The translations under genes were made by a program, and so were the position numbers. A model generated the notes under the pieces. It ran no database searches, had not been told where the DNA came from, and was given only the letters and a program-made list of their open reading frames with translations. A stretch of 14,634 nucleotides of DNA from Yinghuangia elevatio (GTDB lineage: Bacteria > Actinomycetota > Actinomycetes > Streptomycetales > Streptomycetaceae), in the NCBI RefSeq assembly GCF_040649515.1, contig NZ_JBEZFP010000192.1, forward strand, positions 1 through 14,634, in the 5' to 3' direction. Positions 1 through 6,605 of this stretch are shown piece after piece. How positions within the stretch are numbered: the stretch's first letter is position 1; every line of letters begins with the position of its first letter.

Positions 1-11
1 GCCGCCAGTCA

Positions 12-61
12 GACTTTCCTGCGCCGGAGGGAGCGCCAGCGAACGCAGGTGAAGGAAAGTC
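12..61. repeat. Inverted repeat, hairpin 1 of a related pair
   Basis: GACTTTCCT (12-20) is the exact reverse complement of AGGAAAGTC (53-61). Inside, CCTGCG (18-23) can alternatively pair with CGCAGG (44-49), so the stem could shift. The loop is purine-rich and resembles the loop of the hairpin at 77-119. No gene is visible to the left, so it may be a terminator for an unseen gene or a copy of a dispersed palindromic element. Confidence 0.6.
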
Positions 62-76
62 AGCGGTCGGAGTGCA

Positions 77-119
77 CATTTTCGTGACGGAGCGAGGAAC
101 GAGCGCAGTCACGAAAATG
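77..119. repeat. Inverted repeat, hairpin 2 of a related pair
   Basis: CATTTTCGTGAC (77-88) and GTCACGAAAATG (108-119) form a perfect 12-bp stem around a 19-nt loop. The loop (GGAGCGAGGAACGAGCGCA) resembles the loop of the hairpin at 12-61, with shared CGGAG..GAG and GCGCAG blocks, although the stems differ. The right arm has A-rich and the left arm T-rich runs, so either strand could yield a terminator-like RNA. A bidirectional terminator or REP-like element are both possible. Confidence 0.65.
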
Positions 120-151
120 GGTGCTACGGCCGCACTCGAACAAAAGCGCCC

Positions 152-285
152 ACCCCGGCCAAGACCTGACCAACCCCGGGACAAGGCGTCAGCCACCCCG
201 AGACCAGGGGTTCACCACCCCCGAAACCAGGCGTTAACCGACCCCGAAATCAGGCGTGCACCGAACCCGAAACCATGGGTCAGCC
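152..285. repeat. Degenerate tandem array, about six 22-23 bp units
   Basis: Units can be laid out at 152-172, 173-194, 195-216, 217-239, 240-262 and 263-285. Each begins ACCCCG or close to it, has a middle like AACCAGGCG, and ends in a variable GTNNRCC block. The best-matching neighbours are units 3 and 4. There is no spacer class, so this is not CRISPR. It lies just downstream (minus strand) of the gene ending at 315. Nothing else is seen in 1-314. Function is unknown; it may be a 3' non-coding repeat or a set of protein binding sites. Confidence 0.6.
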
Positions 286-314
286 GACCCCGGCCCCAAC
301 CCCGCCCCCAGGCC

Positions 315-869
315 CTACCCCACTCCCTCACCCACAACCCCCGGCACAATCCGGTAATCCCGCATGAACACCAGATTGTGCAACTCCGCAGCAGCAATCC
401 CGCGCAGGACCGGCAGTTCGGCAGCTGCCTGCTCCTCCGTGAAAACATTCAGCGGCCACTGCCCGACGGTCCCGCCCTGTAGGTGCGGGTGGTGGAACCC
501 GGCCCCGTACACGGCATGCAGCAGGACCGGCGCAAGCCCTGCCGCACGCTGCTCAGGCCAGCCGAGTTCCCACCGCGCCTCCACTCCGCCAACCGCACCA
601 CCGCTCCCACCTCCGCCACCAATCTCACCCCCGCCCCGGCCCCCCATCACCCGCCGGACCCCCGTCGCGGTGATCTCCCCCGTTCCAAGAAGCAGTTCGC
701 TGTTCATTTCCGCCAAGGCCAGCCGCGCATAAGGGTCGATCAGCCGCACCGCATCCGAGAACAAGCGCTCTTTCCCCCGCCTCGTCCGCTCAACAGCACC
801 AGGCTCCTGCCCGTGCGTACCGTCGCGCAGATCGGCGAAGTGACGCAGGAGCGATGAATAGTGGTTCAT
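315..869 (-). CDS. Conserved protein of unknown function, 184 aa, in operon with an alpha/beta hydrolase
   Basis: The start is the ATG at 869, which overlaps the stop of the upstream hydrolase gene as ATGA; a GGGAG element lies six bases before it. This start removes a long, composition-biased upstream extension of the frame. The N-terminal part (about residues 1-70) is charged and probably helical, with LFSDAVRLIDPYARLALAEM. The C-terminal part (about 100-180) has features that look conserved: ARWELGWPEQ, a histidine pair in FHHPHL, QWPLNVF, and ELHNLVFMRDYRIVPG near the end. Between them, residues 76-95 are a glycine-rich insert, which may be a linker expansion. I recall similar actinobacterial proteins annotated only as hypothetical, and recognise no catalytic motif. 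Co-translation with the hydrolase suggests a linked role, but that is inference. The coding status is well supported; the function is not. Confidence 0.8.
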   Translation of the reverse strand: MNHYSSLLRHFADLRDGTHGQEPGAVERTRRGKERLFSDAVRLIDPYARLALAEMNSELLLGTGEITATGVRRVMGGRGGGEIGGGGGSGGAVGGVEARWELGWPEQRAAGLAPVLLHAVYGAGFHHPHLQGGTVGQWPLNVFTEEQAAAELPVLRGIAAAELHNLVFMRDYRIVPGVVGEGVG

Positions 870-1702
870 CGTGCACTCCCATCGAACTGCCGGACATCGC
901 GAATTTCCTCGTAGGCCACACCCACCCGTCGCCGGAACTCCGGCGAGCCGAGGAACGCACCGTGCCCGACACCAGGCAATTCGTGCAGGGTCACCGACAC
1001 ACCGGCGGCCACAAGCGCATGCGCGTACGCCCGTACGTCGTCGACAACCGGGTCCAGCGCACCGACGACAAGAACGGCGGGCGCCACACCCGCAACGTCC
1101 GTCGCCTCCGCCGGGGTGCTGTAGCCCGCGCCCCCGCGCCCCGGACCGCCGCCGGTCCCCCGGCCTCCGCGGTACGCGCGCCACGCCGCCGCCAAGTCCG
1201 TACGCCGCGGAAACGCCCCCGGGTCGCGGTGGTACGACGCCGCCCTGCACGCCGGGTCGATCGGCGGGTACGCGAGCACCTGCCCAGCCAGCGGCAAACC
1301 CGCGTCCCGGCGTACCAGCGCCGCGGAAGCGGCGAGCGTGGCCCCCGCGCTGTCGCCGCCGACCACGACCGGGGCGCCGCCCGCTCGTTCGTCGGCCCAT
1401 GCCACTGCCGCCAACACGTCCGCCAGAGGCGCGGGATGCGGATGCGCCGGAGCGAGGCGGTAGTCGACGCCGACCACGGTCGCACCGGTGAGCGACGCGA
1501 GGTGCGCAAGCGCGGGATGCCACTCGGCCACCGCACCGGAGTGCCAACTGCCGCCATGGGCCCAGACCAGGACACCCGGCGCACTCGAGCCCGCCACGCC
1601 GACCGGGCCTGCCGCGCCGGAACCGGACCGGTAGACGCGGGCAGGGACTTCGTGGTCGCCGGCGGGGATCACGGCCGACTCCCAGGAGACGTTGTACGGC
1701 AT
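866..1702 (-). CDS. Alpha/beta hydrolase, HSL (family IV) esterase/lipase
   Basis: This 278-aa protein has the marks of the hormone-sensitive-lipase family, which hydrolyses carboxyl esters. The oxyanion-hole motif HGGSW is at 49-53, the YRLAP motif of the family at 81-85, and the nucleophile elbow GDSAG at 116-120 with Ser118. The remaining triad members are probably Asp217 in the ALDPVVDD stretch and His247 in GVGHGAF. Length is near normal for a compact member, with no signal peptide, so a cytoplasmic enzyme is expected. The start is the ATG at 1702; a GGAAGGA ribosome binding site lies about ten bases upstream, and a GTG immediately before the ATG is an alternative. It is the first gene of an operon and overlaps the 184-aa unknown at its stop. 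The physiological substrate cannot be read from the sequence. Confidence 0.9.
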   Translation of the reverse strand: MPYNVSWESAVIPAGDHEVPARVYRSGSGAAGPVGVAGSSAPGVLVWAHGGSWHSGAVAEWHPALAHLASLTGATVVGVDYRLAPAHPHPAPLADVLAAVAWADERAGGAPVVVGGDSAGATLAASAALVRRDAGLPLAGQVLAYPPIDPACRAASYHRDPGAFPRRTDLAAAWRAYRGGRGTGGGPGRGGAGYSTPAEATDVAGVAPAVLVVGALDPVVDDVRAYAHALVAAGVSVTLHELPGVGHGAFLGSPEFRRRVGVAYEEIRDVRQFDGSAR

Positions 1703-1825
1703 CACAAGATTTCCTTCCGTCACCGACGGTCCGAGGCTGGGACCAAGACAGAGCCCGACAGGGACCAAAGACAGGCAGGTCACATGAAGCAACCGGCATG
1801 ACAAAGAAGTTGAACTGACGCCGGC

Positions 1826-1865
1826 GCGATGGGGTGGGGGTCCGCCGACCCGCCCACCCCATCGC
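1826..1865 (-). terminator. Strong hairpin terminator downstream of the MFS gene
   Basis: GCGATGGGGTGGG (1826-1838) pairs perfectly with CCCACCCCATCGC (1853-1865), and the loop contains a further GGTC/GACC stem. The hairpin begins 22 nt past the stop of the minus-strand transporter gene at 1887. There is no true U-tract, as is common in high-GC actinobacteria, but the following minus-strand sequence is relatively T-rich. It separates the transporter from the hydrolase operon. Confidence 0.8.
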
Positions 1866-1886
1866 CTCCAGCCACGCAAGCCGCCG

Positions 1887-3566
1887 TCACGCGATCGGCT
1901 CGCCGACCCTGCCGCCGTCATGCCCGGCACCACCGTCGACACCGCCGCCGACACCGCTCGCACCATCACGCCCGGCACCGCCGTCGACACCGCCGCCGAC
2001 GCCGCTCGCACCGTCACGCGCCGCACTGCCCGCAGCACCCCGCCCGGTACCCCGCCCGCCGAGGAACAGCCCGGCCAGCACCGCCCCCACGAGCACCAGC
2101 ACCGCGTTGACCAGGATCGCCGTCGTGACGCCCGACAGAACAGCGTCCGCACCGGTACGCGCCCCCATCGCCGCCGTGGCGATCGCACTCATCACCGGGA
2201 TGCCGAGCGTGATGCCGACCTGCTGCGTCATGGTGGCGAGCCCGGTGGCCAACCCCTGTTCGTCGTCCGGGAGTCCGGAGGTCGCGGTGACCATGAAGCC
2301 CACGATCACGAGCATGTTGCCGACACCGCCGACGAACGTGGCAACCAGCAGCAGCCAGATCCACGCGCCCGACGTCCCGAGCGCCACGAGGGCAAGCGTG
2401 GCCACGGCCTGCACCACGCCGCCGCCGACGATCGTCGCCCGGTTGCCGAACCGCCCGACCGCACGGCCGCCGAGCGTGCCGCCCAGCACCGTCCCGATCC
2501 CCAGGACACCGAACGCGAGACCGGTGGCGAGCGGGGAGTAGCCCAGAACTTCCTGGAGGTAGAGCGTCAGCAGGAACACGAGGGACGTCTCGGTCACGAA
2601 GGCGACCAGCCCCGCCCAGTTGCCCCAGATCACGTTGCGGCGCTTCAGCACACGCGTCGGCACCAGCGGCTCCGTGGCCCGGTCCTCGACGAACCAGAAG
2701 CCGACCAGCAGCGCGAGGCCGACGACCAGCGAAACCAGGGTGGTCGGCGTCGTCCAACCGTGCTCGCCAGCTTGCGTAAGTCCGAACACCAGCAGGAGTA
2801 GTCCGCCGGTAACGGTGATGGCGCCGGGTATGTCGAGCTTGGGCCGCCGCGCCGGACGGGAGTCGGTGATGACGGACGGCGCGAGGGCCACGATCAGCGC
2901 CGCGACCGGAACGTTGATGAAGAACGCCCAGCGCCACGACAGCAGGTCGGACAACAACCCGCCCAGGATCGCGCCCGCGGTGAACCCCGCGGACATGAGG
3001 GCTCCGTTGAGGCCGAGTGCCCGCTCGCGCAGCGGCCCTTCCTTGAACGCCGTGGTCAACAGCGCCAATCCGGCCGGAGTCACGGCCGCGGTGGCGAGAC
3101 CTTGCAGAACACGCGCGACGAGCAGGACCTCGGGCGACGTGGCGAGTCCGCCGAGCGCCGAGGAGAGTCCGAGGACGGCCATGCCGCCGATGAACAGGCG
3201 CTTGCGTCCGACGAGATCGGCGATGCGGCCGAACAAGAGCGTGAAGCCGGCCGCCGCGAGGGCGAACGAGGTGGCGATCCACTGCAGATTGGCGAGCGAG
3301 AAGCCCAGGCCCTCTCCGACAGCAGGCAGTGCAACGTTCAGAATCGAGAAGTCGACGGCGACCATGAACTGGGCGCCCAGCAGCAGGGTCAGCACGAGCT
3401 TCTGACGCCCCGTCATGCGGACCGCCCCGGGCGGCCCGGGTGTTCCCGGCGACCCGGATGTTCCTGGCGAGCCGGGTAGCTCCGGTACCCCAGCCCCAAT
3501 GGGCGCGGAAGCCGCCGCAGGCGTCGCCGCGGCCTGGGGGCTGGTGTGTGTGGACGTTGTGGACAT
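1887..3566 (-). CDS. MFS drug exporter, DHA2 (EmrB/QacA-like, 14 TM)
   Basis: The 559-aa product is a proton-driven major facilitator expected in the cytoplasmic membrane. After a Pro/Gly/Ala-rich N-terminal tail (1-50), the first helix carries the DHA2-type block AQFMVAVDFSILNVALP. Motif A is GRIADLVGRKR at 113-123, and a motif-C-like AGFTAGAILGGLL lies around 193-205. Hydrophobic segments continue to about 503, fitting 14 helices. The start is the ATG at 3566, with GGGAG eight bases upstream; an earlier ATG overlaps that site. The C-terminal tail (504-559) is Gly/Ala-rich and contains a perfect 16-residue repeat. The gene is divergent from a TetR regulator, the usual arrangement for inducible exporters, and ends before a strong terminator. 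Export of a toxic compound or metabolite is likely; the substrate is unknown. Confidence 0.93.
   Translation of the reverse strand: MSTTSTHTSPQAAATPAAASAPIGAGVPELPGSPGTSGSPGTPGPPGAVRMTGRQKLVLTLLLGAQFMVAVDFSILNVALPAVGEGLGFSLANLQWIATSFALAAAGFTLLFGRIADLVGRKRLFIGGMAVLGLSSALGGLATSPEVLLVARVLQGLATAAVTPAGLALLTTAFKEGPLRERALGLNGALMSAGFTAGAILGGLLSDLLSWRWAFFINVPVAALIVALAPSVITDSRPARRPKLDIPGAITVTGGLLLLVFGLTQAGEHGWTTPTTLVSLVVGLALLVGFWFVEDRATEPLVPTRVLKRRNVIWGNWAGLVAFVTETSLVFLLTLYLQEVLGYSPLATGLAFGVLGIGTVLGGTLGGRAVGRFGNRATIVGGGVVQAVATLALVALGTSGAWIWLLLVATFVGGVGNMLVIVGFMVTATSGLPDDEQGLATGLATMTQQVGITLGIPVMSAIATAAMGARTGADAVLSGVTTAILVNAVLVLVGAVLAGLFLGGRGTGRGAAGSAARDGASGVGGGVDGGAGRDGASGVGGGVDGGAGHDGGRVGEPIA
1923..2018 (-). 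repeat. 48-bp tandem duplication in the MFS gene, coding for a 16-aa repeat
   Basis: Two adjacent 48-bp units, 1923-1970 and 1971-2018, differ at only a few positions and encode near-identical peptides, residues 517-532 and 533-548 of the transporter (RDGASGVGGGVDGGAG in one copy, with the same core in the other). The repeat keeps the reading frame and lies in the cytoplasmic tail after the last helix. Confidence 0.85.
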
Positions 3567-3646
3567 GGCGAGATCTCCCATTCGGGCAGGTCGGAAGTCG
3601 GGGTGCCGGGATCCGAGTCGAATGCACCCGGCCGCGCAAGCGGCCA

Positions 3647-3695
3647 GGCACTGGCACTGGCACTGGCACCAAGCACCAAGCACCAAGCACCAAGC
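3647..3695. repeat. Hexamer and heptamer tandem repeats upstream of the MFS gene
   Basis: GGCACT is repeated three times at 3647-3664, followed by GGCACC (3665-3670). It runs directly into four perfect copies of ACCAAGC at 3668-3695. The repeats lie in the intergenic region between the divergent MFS and TetR genes, 81 to 129 bases before the transporter start, probably in its 5' leader. Confidence 0.85.
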
Positions 3696-3705
3696 GAACT
3701 AGAGC

Positions 3706-3733
3706 CCTTAACGGGCTTGGCGTCCCGTTAAGG
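3706..3733. promoter_or_regulatory. Probable TetR operator: perfect 10-8-10 inverted repeat
   Basis: CCTTAACGGG (3706-3715) and CCCGTTAAGG (3724-3733) are exact reverse complements separated by 8 bp. The site lies in the divergent interval between the exporter and its TetR-type neighbour, 51 bp before the regulator start. It abuts the probable -10 element TAGGAT (3734-3739). Binding here should block the tetR promoter and probably the transporter promoter. TetR autoregulation through such palindromes is well established; the assignment here is inference from position and symmetry. Confidence 0.75.
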
Positions 3734-3739
3734 TAGGAT
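3734..3739 (+). promoter_or_regulatory. Candidate -10 element of the TetR gene promoter
   Basis: TAGGAT matches the Streptomyces-type -10 consensus and would give a leader of roughly 40 nt before the ATG at 3784. The -35 region would fall inside the inverted repeat at 3706-3733, so a repressor bound there would occlude it. No strong -35 hexamer is seen at 17-18 bp spacing. Confidence 0.5.
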
Positions 3740-3783
3740 CACCGTAACACCATCGAGCGACCTAATGGAACAGGAGTCCCGTT

Positions 3784-4422
3784 ATGACTTCCGACGTCGA
3801 GCCGGGCACCACTCGCCCCGGCGGACGTACCGCGCGCGTACGCGAGGCCGTGCTGCGCGCCGCGGGCGACGCTCTTGCCGAACACGGCTTCGAACGCCTC
3901 GACCTGGCCGACGTCGCACGGCGCGCCGAGGTCGGCAAGACCACGGTGTACCGGCGCTGGTCCACGACCACCGGCCTCGTCGCCGACCTGCTCGCCGACA
4001 TGGCCGAGCAGTCCGTCTCCCGCAGCGCCACCGGTACGCTGCGCGGCGACCTGCGCGAGAACGCCCGCCTCGTGGTGCGCACCCTGACCGACCCCCGGCA
4101 AGGGCCGCTGTTCAAAGCCGTGATCGCGGCCGCGACCTGCGACGAACGCACGGCCGAGGCGCTGCGCCGCTTCTACGCGACGCGCATCACCGAGTGGGCG
4201 GGGTGCGTCGACCAGGCCGTCGCACGCGGGGAGATCCCGGCGAACACCGACGGCCGCGAGGTGATCCGCGCCGTCTCGGCTCCCCTCTACTACCGTCTCC
4301 TCGCCAGCGGCGACCCCCTCGACGAGGCGAGCGCCGACCGCGCGGCAGACGCGGCCCTCGCCGCCACGCTCGCGGGCGTCTACACCGCCGACACCCCCGA
4401 CACCCCCAACACGGCCACCTGA
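3784..4422 (+). CDS. TetR/AcrR-family transcriptional regulator
   Basis: The 212-aa protein has the normal length for the family. The N-terminal DNA-binding domain runs from about residue 17 to 63, with the helix-turn-helix in LDLADVARRAEVGKTTVYRRW (39-59, note GKTTVYRRW), the most recognisable TetR signature. The rest is an alpha-helical ligand-binding and dimerisation domain with no family-specific motif I can name. The start is the ATG at 3784, with CAGGAG seven bases upstream. The last residues are a low-complexity Thr/Asp/Pro tail (TADTPDTPNTAT). It is transcribed divergently from the DHA2 exporter, which it probably represses, and 62 bp ahead of an aldo/keto reductase in the same direction, which may belong to its regulon. 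The inducer is unknown. Confidence 0.92.
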   Translation: MTSDVEPGTTRPGGRTARVREAVLRAAGDALAEHGFERLDLADVARRAEVGKTTVYRRWSTTTGLVADLLADMAEQSVSRSATGTLRGDLRENARLVVRTLTDPRQGPLFKAVIAAATCDERTAEALRRFYATRITEWAGCVDQAVARGEIPANTDGREVIRAVSAPLYYRLLASGDPLDEASADRAADAALAATLAGVYTADTPDTPNTAT

Positions 4423-4484
4423 CCTGCGGCGGCCGCGCGCTCCGCGCCGGATACGTTGGGATCCCGACCAGGAGGATGTGCTTC

Positions 4485-5471
4485 ATGACCGGCTTCGCCG
4501 ACGACCGCTACCACAAGATGGCGTACCGCCGCACCGGGCGCAGCGGCCTCAAGCTGCCCGAGATCAGCCTCGGCCTGTGGCAGAACTTCGGCGACGAGAA
4601 GCCGCTCGCCAACTCCCGGGCGATCCTGCGCCGTGCCTTCGACCTCGGTGTCACGCACTTCGACCTCGCCAACAACTACGGCAAGCCGTACGGCTCGGCG
4701 GAGACCAACTTCGGCCGCATCCTGCGCGAGGACTTCCACGGCCTGCGCGACGAACTGGTGATCTCCACCAAGGCGGGCTGGGACATGTGGCCGGGCCCGT
4801 ACGGCGACCTCGGCTCCCGCAAGTACCTCACCGCGAGCCTCGACCAGAGTCTGCGCCGCATGGGCCTCGAGTACGTCGACATCTTCTACTCGCACCGCCC
4901 CGACCCCGACACGCCGCTCGACGAGACGATGGGCGCGCTCGACCGCGCCGTCCGCCAGGGCAAGGCGCTGTACGTCGGGATCTCCTCGTACACGGCCGAG
5001 CAGACCCGCGAGGCGGTGCGCATCCTGCGGGACCTCGGCACGCCGCTGCTCATCCACCAGCCGGCGTACTCGATGCTGAACCGCTGGATCGAGCCCGACC
5101 TGATCGACGTGCTGGGCGACGAAGGCGTCGGGTGCATCAGCTTCTCGCCGCTCGCGCAAGGCCTGCTCACCGGCCGCTATCTGGAGGGCATCCCGGAGGG
5201 GTCTCGCGCGACGCAGGGGTACTCGCTCTCCTCGGACCGCGTCACGGAGGAACTGCGCGCAAAGCTGCGGGCGTTGAACGACCTCGCCGCCAAGCGCGGC
5301 CAGACGCTCGCGCAGATGGCCGTCGCCTGGGTGCTGCGCGACCCGCGGATGACGTCCGCGCTCATCGGTGCGAGCAGCGTCGCGCAGTTGGAGGAGAACC
5401 TCGCCGCCCGCCGCAACCTCGACTTCGCGGACGACGAACTCGCTGCCATCGACGCGCTGCTGGCTTCCTGA
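4485..5471 (+). CDS. yghZ: Aldo/keto reductase, YghZ (L-glyceraldehyde 3-phosphate reductase) type
   Basis: This 328-aa NADPH-dependent oxidoreductase aligns from memory with E. coli YghZ across its length, including PYGDLGSRKYL, QSLRRMGLEYVDIFYSHR, GKALYVGISSY, LLIHQPAYSMLNRW and SPLAQGLLTGRYL. YghZ reduces L-glyceraldehyde 3-phosphate and related aldehydes such as methylglyoxal. The AKR catalytic tetrad is present: Asp60 and Tyr65 in HFDLANNYG, Lys96 in STKAG, and His137 in YSHR. The C-terminal cofactor-binding region has LIGASSVAQLEEN. The start is the ATG at 4485 with AGGAGG nine bases upstream; an ATG at 4476 directly follows that site and is too close. It follows the TetR gene and may share its regulation, suggesting an aldehyde-detoxification link. 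It ends exactly where the convergent hydrolase gene ends. The symbol denotes family, not proven substrate. Confidence 0.92.
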   Translation: MTGFADDRYHKMAYRRTGRSGLKLPEISLGLWQNFGDEKPLANSRAILRRAFDLGVTHFDLANNYGKPYGSAETNFGRILREDFHGLRDELVISTKAGWDMWPGPYGDLGSRKYLTASLDQSLRRMGLEYVDIFYSHRPDPDTPLDETMGALDRAVRQGKALYVGISSYTAEQTREAVRILRDLGTPLLIHQPAYSMLNRWIEPDLIDVLGDEGVGCISFSPLAQGLLTGRYLEGIPEGSRATQGYSLSSDRVTEELRAKLRALNDLAAKRGQTLAQMAVAWVLRDPRMTSALIGASSVAQLEENLAARRNLDFADDELAAIDALLAS

Positions 5472-6230
5472 TCAGTCGAGGAGGAGCAGGCGCCGGAGCA
5501 GGCGCGTGCGGGCGTCCCGGCTGATCGCCGCCACCGGCGCAATGCCGTCGAAGCCGTGGCAGCCGCCCGACCACACGTGCAGTTCCGCCTGCCCGCCTGC
5601 CTGCCAGATCGCGTTCGCGTACGCCACGTCCTCGTCCCGGAACATCTCGGCCGAGCCGACGTCGATGTACGCGGGAGGCACCCCGGACAGGTCGGCGGCC
5701 CTGCCGGGTACCGCGGAGGGCGGCGGGTCGTCGGCATTCCGGACATCACCGAGCGGATCGACGCCCAGTTCGTCCGCGTGCCGCACCACCCAGACGAGTC
5801 CCGCGTGGCAGTCGTCCAGCGGGGCCGGATACCGGACTTGCGGCACCAGACGGTATTCGACGGAGATGACGGCGAATTGCAGCGGAAGGGCCCACTCCCG
5901 GACGATCCGCGGCAGCACCGACCACGCGTTGCCCATGACCATGGCCCCGCCGTGCATGTAGTAGAGCAGCGGCAGCGGTCCGACCGCCGCGGACGGCCGT
6001 ACGATCACAAGCGTGACGTCGGGTGCGCCCGGCGGGCCGGGAACGCGCAACTCGGCGACCTCGTACCGGCCGTCGCCCCGCAGATCCGCCGCGGTGGGCC
6101 GGGGCCGGCTCGTGCCGTCCCGCTCCTGCCACTCGGCCAGGTTGTCCAGGGTCAGCGACTCGCGCGGGCCGTCGCCCGACAACGACAAGGCCCGCAGCGC
6201 GACGCCGAGTTCGGGATCGAACGGCGGCAC
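5472..6230 (-). pseudogene. Alpha/beta hydrolase with in-frame deletion of the nucleophile-elbow region
   Basis: The frame encodes 252 aa related to HSL-type hydrolases of about 310-320 aa. It keeps the oxyanion-hole HGGA (93-96), EYRLVPQVRYPAPLDD, RAADLSGVPPAYIDVGSAEMF and the terminal CHGFDG with the probable catalytic His225. At residues 155-160 the sequence passes from LGVDP straight into LGDVRNADD. In intact relatives this is where the strand, the GGSAGG nucleophile elbow and the MLDDRN segment lie, about 70 residues. The catalytic serine is therefore missing while the frame stays open. The GTG at 6230 is the only good start, since the upstream frame has no start codon before a stop; the nearest GGGAGG is about 14 bases away, so initiation looks weak. 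Probably a non-functional relic, although a non-catalytic role is not excluded. Confidence 0.7.
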
Positions 6231-6343
6231 GGGCAGGCGGGACGCCTCCCACTCGTCCGACTCGTTCCCCGCTCCCCGCTCCCCATGCCTGCGGCGGTTG
6301 CCGCCGCCGTCATCGCTGCTGTCGCCTTAGCCCACGTTCACCC

Positions 6344-6381
6344 GCCGCAGCCCCGTTCGGTTGCCGCAGCCCCGTTCGGTT
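6344..6381. repeat. Perfect 19-bp direct repeat, two copies
   Basis: The unit GCCGCAGCCCCGTTCGGTT occurs at 6344-6362 and again immediately at 6363-6381, next to the hairpin at 6380-6403. The gap 6231-6593 has no convincing gene. It contains this repeat, the hairpin, and a short minus-strand frame (up to 6542) whose stretch VTKRFAADTDYVDARKIAEL has coding-like third positions and may be a gene remnant. Confidence 0.85.
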
Positions 6382-6403
6382 GCCGGTGTGTGATCACCGG
6401 CAA
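6380..6403 (-). terminator. Hairpin, possible terminator
   Basis: TTGCCGGTG (6380-6388) pairs perfectly with CACCGGCAA (6395-6403) around a 6-nt loop. It lies about 190 nt downstream of the minus-strand gene ending at 6594 and has no U-tract. It could end that transcript, but the distance leaves room for other roles, such as a binding site. Confidence 0.45.
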
Positions 6404-6572
6404 ACCCGTGCGATAACTCCGCGATCTTCCGCGCGTCAACGTAGTCGGTGTCCGCGGCGAATCGCTTGGTGACGTGGGGCCCAGGGGGACGAAGGGCTCC
6501 CGCACAGCGGGCGCTGCCGCGGAGTCGAGTCCGAGCAGCCATCAGACACCCGAACTCCTCGATGCCTTCCGT

Positions 6573-6605
6573 GGCTCACCCGTCACTTACCCGTCACTCA
6601 CCCGT
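6573..6605. repeat. 11-bp tandem repeat, three units, spanning a stop codon
   Basis: Three units of the form CACTYACCCGT, the first diverged, occupy 6573-6583, 6584-6594 and 6595-6605. The stop codon of the minus-strand gene (6594-6596) lies at the junction of the last two, so the repeat covers the end of the coding region and the start of the 3' non-coding region. Confidence 0.75.

Noticed and set aside
152..285. CRISPR-like array
   Set aside because: Units follow each other without unique spacers, drift strongly in sequence, and no cas gene is nearby.
1834..2541. Long plus-strand frame rich in Pro, Thr and Ala
   Set aside because: It is the antisense of the transporter gene, whose own frame has clear membrane helices and family motifs.
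2014..3693. Long minus-strand frame rich in Arg
   Set aside because: It lies in another frame of the same transporter gene; no motif, no ribosome binding site, composition typical of a GC-rich shadow.
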